64,000 bases of DNA from Marasmitruncus massiliensis (GTDB lineage: Bacteria > Bacillota > Clostridia > Oscillospirales > Ruminococcaceae), in contig NZ_FYDE01000003.1 in assembly GCF_900186535.1 (NCBI RefSeq), positions 495,258 to 559,257 of the forward strand, written 5' to 3'. Below are positions 57,918 to 64,000 of the stretch, in pieces. Numbering within the stretch: position 1 is the first letter of the stretch; each line of letters opens with the position of its first letter. Position numbers and translations under genes: made by a program. The notes under the pieces were generated by a model, which was given only the letters and a program-made list of their open reading frames with translations, searched no databases and was not told the DNA's origin.

Positions 57918-58559
57918 TTAAATCCGGGAAAATCCAAAACTGTTGGCTAACGCGTCAATGGGAATTCCCTGACGGCACTGCGGGCAGTCGCGGTAGGAAT
58001 GGGTTTCGTAGTCAGGAATATCCTGCCAGGAAAAAAGCCGGTGAATCCGGATGCCTTCCTGCTCTTCCTTCGCGCTGAAAACAGCCGCGATGCCCTGCAC
58101 TTCCCCTCTGTAATATTGGATGCATTCAAGCACGCGGTGGATGGTCTTGCCGGTTGTAACCGACGCGATCAGCAGCAGCACTTTTTTGCCGCGGATCATG
58201 GGTTCCAGATTGTCCCGGAAGATCATCTGCCCGTTGGTATTGAATTCAGGTGTGATGACAAAAATATTTTTCCGGCTGTTCATGGAAATCATGTCGTTTT
58301 TGGATAGTTTCTGTGCGAGGAACGCCCCGATGATTTCACTGCCATCCATGCAGACAACGGTGTCCACGACCTTCTCATAGGCGAAATTGTCCGCCAGGGT
58401 AATGCCGGCCTCCCGCGCCAGCATATGGCTGTGCTTCATTTCGGTGATATCAATGTAATAGTTGATGTGGGAGTGGCTGGTTACAAAGTGCCCGGGAATC
58501 GCGGTAATGGACAGCACCGGATTCAAGGGCGACGCGATGGTGATAGAATTACCTGCCAT
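57918..58559 (-). CDS. Orotate-phosphoribosyltransferase-like protein with altered PRPP motif
   Basis: 213 residues with a type I phosphoribosyltransferase fold. The usual PRPP motif VLLVDDxxTTGxT reads VLLLIASVTTGKT, so the Asp-Asp pair is Ile-Ala, while TTGKT is kept. Other blocks: VVCMDGSEIIGAFLAQKL and NIFVITPEFNTNGQMIFRDN. The C-terminus has CPQC. Clostridial proteins of this kind are annotated as PyrE-like. Its place next to the pyr operon, on the opposite strand, supports a pyrimidine role, but activity is unproven. CGGAGG lies 8 bases before the ATG at 58559. Confidence 0.8.
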   Translation of the reverse strand: MAGNSITIASPLNPVLSITAIPGHFVTSHSHINYYIDITEMKHSHMLAREAGITLADNFAYEKVVDTVVCMDGSEIIGAFLAQKLSKNDMISMNSRKNIFVITPEFNTNGQMIFRDNLEPMIRGKKVLLLIASVTTGKTIHRVLECIQYYRGEVQGIAAVFSAKEEQEGIRIHRLFSWQDIPDYETHSYRDCPQCRQGIPIDALANSFGFSRI

Positions 58560-58612
58560 ATGAATACCTCCGTTCTTTGCATCACAGGCTGTGAGACATT
58601 CCTCCTGATCAA

Positions 58613-58641
58613 ATAATAGCATATTACACCAAAATAATCAA
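58613..58641 (-). promoter_or_regulatory. Sigma-A promoter of the phosphoribosyltransferase-like gene
   Basis: On the minus strand TTGATT, 17 bases, TATTAT, about 54 bases before the start codon. Confidence 0.72.
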
Positions 58642-58677
58642 TATAGTTAAATAATTTTTATGCAATAAGTTTACAAT

Positions 58678-59883
58678 TTAACGAACGGTAATCTTTTGCC
58701 GGTAGTCGCTTCCGCAGGGCTGCACAACCGGCAGGCCCAGCACGTACAGATCGGAAGATTTGGCCTCAAACCGGGCAAACTCCTCGCATGCTCCGCCGAG
58801 CTGTTCCAGTTTGGCGAGCGAATGGGAAACGGGAATCGCCCCGGAAGCGCCGATATCCGACAGCAGCTCCATCCCCCGGCGGTTGAAGGAGAGAACCCGG
58901 GCATAGGGCGGGGGCACCTGTATCAATCGGGCGGGTGTGCGCAGGTAGGCATTCCAGATAAGCCGCCGGATACGCGAGAGCGTATATCGTTTTGTTTTTA
59001 CCGCCGCGAGCAGCGCGTCCACGGAAACAGAGGAACGGACGGCGTCATAGATGCGGTGTTCCAAACCTTCTGACAGGTCGGGCAGGCTTGCGAAATCCGC
59101 TTCGTCCATCATGCGCAATGAGGAGAGCAGCGAGGTATGCAGACTGTGGGATGTGAACGGCATCAGTCCGGCCTGCGCCGCGGAACGGTAGACCGCCATC
59201 GCTGCTGACGGCACAAACGGTTCCAGGCTTTCCACCGATTCTAAATCCAGGAGGTTGCGCAGATGGGAGGCGGAGGCGATCCTGCCGCAGGGCGATCTGC
59301 TGTCGTGCTCCGCGCCTTCGCGCCTTACGGTGAACGGGGTGATTTTCAGATTTTGCAGAATGATCTGGCGCAGGTATTCCACCGCCAGCGTATTGTTGGG
59401 GGAGGACAGCACTTCGGCCACTTCCGCCCCGTAAAGGGTTTCCACTGCTTTTTGACGCGCGCGGGCGTAGGTGACGCCTTCCGTGAGGAGCGTTTTCGTA
59501 TATTCGCTGCAATAAGAAGAGAGGACGGCTTCCGCCGCTTTCACCAAAAGATCCACGTCTCCGCATTCGCTTCCGAAGGAGAGGACATCCACACAGCCGA
59601 GCCTGCCCAGTACGGACAGCGCGCCGTAGGCAAACCGCTCTGCCGTCGCCATCGCGTAAGGAAGCGGAAGTTCCAGAATCAGATCTGCCCCGCAGGCGAC
59701 AGCGGCATTGGCGCGGACAAACTTCGGTGCGCAGGCCGGGCCGCCCCGCTGCGTGAAGTTGCCGCTCATAACAGCCACAATATGGGTAGCGCCTGCCGCC
59801 CGGGTTGCTTCAATCTGATGTGCATGCCCGTTGTGGAACGGATTATATTCTGCAACAATTCCTGCAACGATCTTTTTCTCCAT
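58678..59883 (-). CDS. tmcAL: tRNA(Met) cytidine acetate ligase
   Basis: Forms N4-acetylcytidine at the wobble base of elongator tRNA-Met from acetate and ATP. 401 residues. The N-terminal nucleotidyltransferase-like domain has IVAEYNPFHNGHAHQI (about 8-23) and VMSGNFTQRGGPACAPK, followed by a helical C-terminal half (LRRLIWNAYLRTP). ATG 59883 has GGGAGATAG upstream; earlier in-frame starts have none. It is divergent from ackA, which makes or uses acetate and shares the promoter region. Confidence 0.93.
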   Translation of the reverse strand: MEKKIVAGIVAEYNPFHNGHAHQIEATRAAGATHIVAVMSGNFTQRGGPACAPKFVRANAAVACGADLILELPLPYAMATAERFAYGALSVLGRLGCVDVLSFGSECGDVDLLVKAAEAVLSSYCSEYTKTLLTEGVTYARARQKAVETLYGAEVAEVLSSPNNTLAVEYLRQIILQNLKITPFTVRREGAEHDSRSPCGRIASASHLRNLLDLESVESLEPFVPSAAMAVYRSAAQAGLMPFTSHSLHTSLLSSLRMMDEADFASLPDLSEGLEHRIYDAVRSSVSVDALLAAVKTKRYTLSRIRRLIWNAYLRTPARLIQVPPPYARVLSFNRRGMELLSDIGASGAIPVSHSLAKLEQLGGACEEFARFEAKSSDLYVLGLPVVQPCGSDYRQKITVR

Positions 59884-59921
59884 GGCTATCTCCCTGTTTT
59901 GACGAAATTTCTCTATCGCCC

Positions 59922-59950
59922 TTGAATTTTGTCCTATAGTGTAATAATAT
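59922..59950 (+). promoter_or_regulatory. ackA: Sigma-A promoter of ackA
   Basis: TTGAAT, 17 bases, TAATAT, 77 bases before the ackA start. It overlaps the divergent tmcAL promoter. Confidence 0.72.
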
Positions 59951-59973
59951 ATAAACGTATGCAAATGTGTCAA
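59944..59973 (-). promoter_or_regulatory. tmcAL: Sigma-A promoter of tmcAL
   Basis: On the minus strand TTGACA, 18 bases, TATTAT. The two -10 boxes overlap on opposite strands. Confidence 0.7.
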
Positions 59974-60027
59974 GACGCAATATGGCAAACAGGCATGTAC
60001 AAACCAATATAAAAGGAGCTAGAATTC

Positions 60028-61227
60028 ATGAAGGTACTGGTTATCAATGCAGGAAGCTCGTCGCTGAAATATCAGCTGATTGACATGGAGGACGAAGGCG
60101 TCCTGGCAAAAGGCAACTGTGAGCGCATCGGGGTAGGCGGGAAAATCAGCCACAAGACCGCCGACGGCCGCACCGTTTCCTATGAGACCGATTTCCCCAC
60201 CCATAAGGAAGCGTTTATGGAACTGGTGAAGACACTCACTTCCGGAGAGGGAAAAGTCATAGATGATGTGAAAGAGATTTCTGCCGTTGGACACCGTGTT
60301 CTGCATGGCAGTGAGAAATATAAAACCTCAACGCTGATCACCGATACGGTGATTGACGACATCCTTTCATTCTCGGAGCTCGGCCCCCTGCACAACCCGC
60401 CCCAGGCCATAGCGATGAAAGCCTGCCAGGATGTGTTCGGCAAAGACGTCCCCATGGTTGCGATCTTTGATACCTCGTTTCACCAGACCATGCCCGAGAA
60501 GGCCTACATGTTTGCAATTCCTTATGAATATTATGAAAAATATCATATCCGCCGCTATGGTTTCCATGGAACCAGCCACCGTTATGTCAGCGCCCGCTTC
60601 TTTCAGGTTTCCGACATCAAGAAGGAAGGCAGCAAGCTGATCACCTGCCATCTCGGCAACGGCAGTTCGATTTCTGCCGTGAAGGACGGAGCATGCTTTG
60701 ACACCAGCATGGGCTTCACTCCGTTGGACGGCTTCATCATGGGAACCAGAAGCGGCGGTATCGACCCTTCTGTCGTGACCTATCTTGCCAATAAAGAACA
60801 GATGACCCCCGACCAGATGTCGGACATGCTGAATAAAAAGTCCGGTTTCCTGGGTGTTTCCGGCGTGTCCAGCGACTGCCGCGATGTTACCGCCGCCGCC
60901 AAGGCCGGAAACCACCGCGCTCAGCTGACGCTTGAAATGCTCTGCTACCAGATTAAAAAGTTCATCGGCGGCTATGCGGCGGCGATGGGCGGCGTGGATG
61001 CGATCATCTTCACAGGCGGAATCGGCGAAAATGACAAGGCCCTGCGTTCCGCGGTCTGCAAGGATATGGAATTCCTCGGCGTCAAGCTGGACGAACAGGC
61101 CAACAGCGAGTTCAGCGGCGAGGAACATAAAATCTCCGCGCCCGGCAGCAAGACCGAGGTCTGGATTCTTCCGACCAATGAGGAACTGCTCATTGCACGC
61201 GATACCAAAGAGCTTGTTTCGAAATAA
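60028..61227 (+). CDS. ackA: Acetate kinase
   Basis: Interconverts acetyl phosphate plus ADP with acetate plus ATP, the energy-yielding step of acetate fermentation. 399 residues, normal length. Motifs: VINAGSSSLKYQL at 4-16 (ASKHA phosphate loop), FDTSFHQTMP, RRYGFHGTSHRYV, CHLGNGSSISA and FTGGIGEN. AAAAGGAGC lies 8 bases before the ATG. No pta gene lies next to it. Confidence 0.98.
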   Translation: MKVLVINAGSSSLKYQLIDMEDEGVLAKGNCERIGVGGKISHKTADGRTVSYETDFPTHKEAFMELVKTLTSGEGKVIDDVKEISAVGHRVLHGSEKYKTSTLITDTVIDDILSFSELGPLHNPPQAIAMKACQDVFGKDVPMVAIFDTSFHQTMPEKAYMFAIPYEYYEKYHIRRYGFHGTSHRYVSARFFQVSDIKKEGSKLITCHLGNGSSISAVKDGACFDTSMGFTPLDGFIMGTRSGGIDPSVVTYLANKEQMTPDQMSDMLNKKSGFLGVSGVSSDCRDVTAAAKAGNHRAQLTLEMLCYQIKKFIGGYAAAMGGVDAIIFTGGIGENDKALRSAVCKDMEFLGVKLDEQANSEFSGEEHKISAPGSKTEVWILPTNEELLIARDTKELVSK

Positions 61228-61243
61228 GCTGATAAAAGCAGAA

Positions 61244-61277
61244 CAGCCATCCGCGAAACGCGGATGGCTGCTTTTCG
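61244..61277 (+). terminator. Intrinsic terminator of ackA
   Basis: An 11-bp stem AGCCATCCGCG/CGCGGATGGCT with loop AAA, followed by GCTTTT. It lies 18 bases after the ackA stop. Confidence 0.85.
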
Positions 61278-61304
61278 ATGATTCACAGGAGAGGAGGCAT
61301 TCCA

Positions 61305-62120
61305 ATGACAGAGATTAACGGGCGCAAACGGATGATCGCCGACGCCCACGCGCATATCTTCCCCCAGAAAATCGCCGAAAAAGCGACGCAGTCCATCGGC
61401 AGCTTTTATGACATCAAAATGCTGCATACGGGAACGTCTCATCTGCTGCTGGAGAGCGGCCAAAAAATCGGCGTATCGAGATATCTGGTTTCCTCAACGG
61501 CCACAAAGCCCGAACAGGTCGAGGCAATCAACACCTTTGTTGCAGAAGAATGCAGGATACATCCGGAATTTTTCGGCTTCGGGACCATGCACCCCGATTA
61601 CCGGAATATAGAAGAAGAAGTCGGGCGCATCGTTGCGCTCGGGCTCCATGGCGTGAAACTGCATCCGGATTTTCAGCGGTTCAATATTGATGATCCGGAT
61701 GTGATGCCCATGTATCGGGCAATCGAAAAAGCCGGGCTGCCGATCCTGTTTCATACCGGCGACAAACGGATGGATTTTTCCGCGCCGAGAAGGCTGCATG
61801 AAGTAGCGGTGAAACTGCCGGGGCTTACCTGCATAGCCGCCCATTTCGGCGGCTATAACAGCTGGTCGGAGGGGGCAAGGCATCTGCTGCTCCCCAACGT
61901 CTATTTTGACACGTCCAGCAGTCTGTTTGCGCTGACCCGTGACCAGGCGGTAGGTCTTTTATACCATTTCGGCGTCGACCGGTTCATGTTCGGCACCGAC
62001 TTCCCGATGTGGGATCATCGGGAGGAGCTTGACCGGTTCCTGGCGCTCGGGCTTTCCGACACGGAAAATGATCAGATCCTCTATCAGAATTTTGCAAGGA
62101 TTTTTCAGATTCAGCTATGA
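61305..62120 (+). CDS. Amidohydrolase-family (amidohydrolase 2) metal-dependent hydrolase
   Basis: 271 residues, TIM barrel. Metal and catalytic motifs: IADAHAHIFP near the N-terminus, GVKLHPDFQ, FHTGDKR, IAAHFGGY and MFGTDFPMWD. The set fits the ACMSD/amidohydrolase-2 group, which includes decarboxylases and lactonases; the substrate is unknown. GGAGG lies 7 bases before the ATG at 61305. Its last 6 bases overlap the end of convergent spoIIR. Confidence 0.88.
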   Translation: MTEINGRKRMIADAHAHIFPQKIAEKATQSIGSFYDIKMLHTGTSHLLLESGQKIGVSRYLVSSTATKPEQVEAINTFVAEECRIHPEFFGFGTMHPDYRNIEEEVGRIVALGLHGVKLHPDFQRFNIDDPDVMPMYRAIEKAGLPILFHTGDKRMDFSAPRRLHEVAVKLPGLTCIAAHFGGYNSWSEGARHLLLPNVYFDTSSSLFALTRDQAVGLLYHFGVDRFMFGTDFPMWDHREELDRFLALGLSDTENDQILYQNFARIFQIQL

Positions 62121-62732
62121 TGCTTTCACAGTGGCCTGCCGTTTTGGCAGGCTTTTTTCTTTGATCTGCTCAAACAGCTCCACAATTGCGAGTTTCGGTT
62201 TAAAAAGCGGTTCGTTGTTCAGATGTTCGATCTCATCAAGGGCTACGCTCTGAGGCGCCATAGCGGGAGCAACACAGATAGGCGGATAAACAACGCACCA
62301 CCAATTCTTGCCTTCTCCGCTGCCGATTGTGACGCGAACGGCGTCATAGATTCCTGCCGGCAGGGAAATGTCCCCGTATTCCCGTGTGGTAAAATACATC
62401 CGGGTCAGTTCCGCTTTTACAGTCGCATCCACTTCGTTTTTCCGCAGCTCTTTTTCCGCCGCTTCACGGATGGCCGGCAGCGCCTGTTCAGCCACTTTTT
62501 TGGCGTCCTGCTGGCTTTGCGGCTCCTCAAAGACGCTGCCGACATCCGCAAGAATCCTGTCGCGTACCTGAAGCTTGATCTTTTGATCGGCTATGCTGTT
62601 GGAATTTGCCATAATATGTAGGCGCACTACGTTGGAGCGCACGAGATCACACTCTTGCCCAAAAGCCGCAATGTTTGACATCAGAACTGACACCGCCAGC
62701 CCGATCACCATTGCCAGATCTAGTCTGCGCAT
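62115..62732 (-). CDS. spoIIR: Stage II sporulation protein R
   Basis: Forespore signal protein, secreted to the intermembrane space, which triggers SpoIIGA to process pro-sigma-E. 205 residues. An N-terminal export segment (LDLAMVIGLAVSVLMSNIAAF) precedes the SpoIIR domain: VVRLHIMANSNSIADQKIKLQVRD, then WWCVVYPPICV with its two Cys residues. The ATG at 62732 has AGGAGG 7 bases upstream, but that site lies in the 3' arm of the metA terminator. The 3' end of the gene contains a plus-strand terminator for the convergent gene. Confidence 0.95.
   Translation of the reverse strand: MRRLDLAMVIGLAVSVLMSNIAAFGQECDLVRSNVVRLHIMANSNSIADQKIKLQVRDRILADVGSVFEEPQSQQDAKKVAEQALPAIREAAEKELRKNEVDATVKAELTRMYFTTREYGDISLPAGIYDAVRVTIGSGEGKNWWCVVYPPICVAPAMAPQSVALDEIEHLNNEPLFKPKLAIVELFEQIKEKSLPKRQATVKAS
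62134..62158 (+). terminator. Terminator of the amidohydrolase gene inside spoIIR coding sequence
   Basis: GCCTGCC-GTTTT-GGCAGGC followed by six T, 14 bases past the amidohydrolase stop. On the other strand these bases encode the SpoIIR C-terminus (SLPKRQAT). Confidence 0.88.
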
Positions 62733-62770
62733 AAAAAATCCTCCTGACAAAATCATTTGTTAGGAGGATT
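62733..62770 (-). terminator. metA terminator hairpin that contains the spoIIR ribosome site
   Basis: On the minus strand AATCCTCCT-A-ACAAA, loop TGAT, TTTGT-C-AGGAGGATT, then TTTTT. The stem is 14 bp with one A-C mismatch. It starts 20 bases after the metA stop. The 3' arm AGGAGG is the spoIIR Shine-Dalgarno sequence, so read-through RNA would hide it. Confidence 0.85.
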
Positions 62771-62789
62771 ATTGGAAAATAAAACCTGT

Positions 62790-63731
62790 TTATTCAGCCG
62801 CCGGGTGAAGATTTTCATCGAGTCTTTCCAAGTCAAAAGGCGTTGCCTGATAGACATAATAGTTCAGCCAGTTGCAGAACAGGAGGTTTGCATGGCTGCG
62901 CCAGGTGTAAGCCGGAGTAAGCTCGGAGTTGTTGTCCGGAAAATAGTTTTCCGGCATGTTGATCGGAAGCCCCTTATTTAAGTCTCGGAAATATTCGTTT
63001 GCAAGCGTGTCGCGGTCATACTCCGAATGTCCTGTAATAAAAAACTGGCGCCCGTCGCGGCGTCCCACCATATAGACACCGGCCTTGTCCGAAGAGGCCA
63101 GAATTTCCAGTTCGGGGTTGCGTTCTATTTCACGGCGCAAAACGGTGGTATGCCGGGAATGGGGGGCGTAAAAAAGTTCGTCGAAACCGCGCGTGATGGG
63201 ATGGTTTCCTGACAGCAGGCGATGCTGGAAAATGCCGAACATTTTTTCGTCCAAAGGATACTTGTTGACACCATAATGGTAATAAAGCCCCGCCTGTGCG
63301 CCCCAGCAGATATGCAGCATGGAATAAACGTTGCTTTTGCTCCACTCCATAATCTCGCAGAGCTCGTCCCAGTAGTCTACCTCTTCAAAAGCCATCTGCT
63401 CGACAGGGGCTCCGGTAATAATCATGCCGTCAAAACGTTCGTTTTCGATATCATCAAACGTTTTGTAAAATTTAAAAAGATGCTCGGAAGATGTATTCTT
63501 GGGAGTATAAGACTTGGTTTGCAGCAACTCGATGTCGACCTGAATAGGGGAGTTACCGAGCAGACGCAGGAGCTGTGTCTCTGTTTCAATTTTTTTTGGC
63601 ATGAGATTCAGAATCACAATTTTCAGCGGGCGAATATCCTGATGCAGTGCCCGGTGTTCAGTCATTACAAAGATATTCTCATTCTCGAGAATCTTCGCAG
63701 CGGGCAGGCTGTCTGGAATCTTAATCGGCAT
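62790..63731 (-). CDS. metA: Homoserine O-acetyltransferase (MetA family)
   Basis: Activates homoserine for methionine synthesis. 313 residues. The catalytic Cys142 is in HICWGAQAG, and His235 and Glu237 are in TGHSEYD. Residue 111 is Glu (GAPVEQM); in this family Glu111 is reported to favour acetyl-CoA and Gly111 succinyl-CoA, so O-acetylation is expected. GAAGGTG lies 8 bases before the ATG. No SAM riboswitch or T-box is seen in its short leader. Confidence 0.95.
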   Translation of the reverse strand: MPIKIPDSLPAAKILENENIFVMTEHRALHQDIRPLKIVILNLMPKKIETETQLLRLLGNSPIQVDIELLQTKSYTPKNTSSEHLFKFYKTFDDIENERFDGMIITGAPVEQMAFEEVDYWDELCEIMEWSKSNVYSMLHICWGAQAGLYYHYGVNKYPLDEKMFGIFQHRLLSGNHPITRGFDELFYAPHSRHTTVLRREIERNPELEILASSDKAGVYMVGRRDGRQFFITGHSEYDRDTLANEYFRDLNKGLPINMPENYFPDNNSELTPAYTWRSHANLLFCNWLNYYVYQATPFDLERLDENLHPAAE

Positions 63732-63781
63732 ATGGGATCACCTTCAATTATAATATAAGAGCTGTAAGGCTAATAAAACCT

Positions 63782-63810
63782 ATTCTATCTCATTCGATAA
63801 AGAAAAGCAA
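63782..63810 (-). promoter_or_regulatory. metA: Sigma-A promoter of metA
   Basis: On the minus strand TTGCTT, 17 bases, TAGAAT, 50 bases before the start codon. Confidence 0.68.
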
Positions 63811-63882
63811 GCGTGCGAAGCGGCTTGGAATGGGCTGTCGCAAGGAAGTTTGAGAAAAAGGAAAAAAGAATGCAAAAAGGTG

Positions 63883-63911
63883 TTGACAAAAAGGGATGGG
63901 AATGGTATTAT
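63883..63911 (+). promoter_or_regulatory. Strong promoter, probably of an rRNA operon
   Basis: TTGACA, 17 bases, TATTAT. It faces right, toward the window edge, and nothing else lies before base 64000. Confidence 0.82.
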
Positions 63912-63917
63912 AACTAA

Positions 63918-64000
63918 GCTGTCTCGTGAGCGACGCGGAAAACGGCGAAAACGAGAGGCACAGCACCTTGAAAAATGAACAACGAGTAAGGAAGAAATCA
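63918..64000 (+). other. Probable rRNA operon leader (16S gene outside the window)
   Basis: The transcribed region has a CTCGT...ACGAG hairpin and the stretch GCACCTTGAAAAATGAACAAC, typical of the spacer just upstream of clostridial 16S genes. No mature 16S sequence has begun by base 64000. Confidence 0.7.

Noticed and set aside
63732..63881. SAM riboswitch or T-box upstream of metA
   Set aside because: The leader from the metA promoter to its ATG is only about 45 bases, too short for either element. No T-box motif is seen before metG, trpS or lysS either.

Overview
The window is a stretch of an endospore-forming clostridial chromosome, probably of the Oscillospirales/Ruminococcaceae type. 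The evidence is sporulation genes (spoIIE, spoIIR, spmA-spmB), an AbrB-type regulator with a CxxC tail, a four-gene glycogen operon that includes the regulatory paralogue glgD, a DUF1385 protein and strong AGGAGG ribosome sites. Base composition is near 50 % GC. Almost every gene is chromosomal housekeeping. I see no prophage, insertion sequence, CRISPR array, tRNA or plasmid function. The right edge (63883-64000) holds a consensus promoter and leader that look like the start of an rRNA operon whose 16S gene lies outside the window.

Layout. 1-8.0 kb, minus strand: a partial M28-type peptidase, tatD, metG, pyrG and a histidine-kinase-like protein that lacks the phosphorylatable histidine. 8.2-15.5 kb, plus: gap, then glgB-glgC-glgD-glgA. 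15.6-22.1 kb, minus: prmC, a DUF1385 membrane protein, a lipoprotein/response-regulator/sensor-kinase operon and an XRE regulator. 22.2-25.1 kb, plus: a histidine phosphatase, leuB and a DUF975 membrane protein. 25.1-29.5 kb: abrB-like, spmAB, a small XRE regulator facing a tiny broken gene, trpS and an aminotransferase. 29.8-32.2 kb: spoIIE. 32.2-38.5 kb, minus: an EF-G-like GTPase, a degenerate P-type ATPase with a long disordered N-terminus, rlmB and a small membrane protein. 38.9-42.2 kb, plus: an OGG1-type glycosylase, two envelope proteins and an RsuA-family pseudouridine synthase. 42.5-47.9 kb, plus: a CdaR/PucR-like regulator, ftsE-ftsX, a PcsB-like M23 hydrolase and an S41-family protein. 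48.1-50.9 kb: greA, lysS and a membrane-anchored unknown. 51.0-57.9 kb: pyrC-pyrF-carA-carB. 57.9-64 kb: a PyrE-like phosphoribosyltransferase, tmcAL, ackA, an amidohydrolase, spoIIR, metA and the rRNA promoter.

How the genes work together. The glg operon makes glycogen from glucose-1-phosphate. The pyr operon makes carbamoyl phosphate, dihydroorotate and UMP, and pyrG (elsewhere in the window) turns UTP into CTP. FtsEX with the PcsB-like hydrolase is a peptidoglycan-splitting module for division. SpoIIE and SpoIIR act early in sporulation (sigma-F and sigma-E activation), and SpmAB acts in spore-core dehydration.

The most interesting signal is the leader of the pyr operon. A consensus promoter is followed by a short reading frame rich in UUU/UCC/CUU codons, and its stop codon falls exactly on the 3' arm of an intrinsic terminator placed before pyrC. 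This is the architecture of UTP-sensitive attenuation known from the enterobacterial pyrBI operon, and I see no PyrR-binding loop. Other notable points are the spoIIR ribosome site buried in the metA terminator, a P-type ATPase homologue without the DKTGT and GDGxND motifs, a kinase-like protein with Ser in place of the H-box His next to a perfect Spo0A box, an S41 protein with Gly where the catalytic Ser is expected, and a gene whose only well-spaced start codon is ATC.
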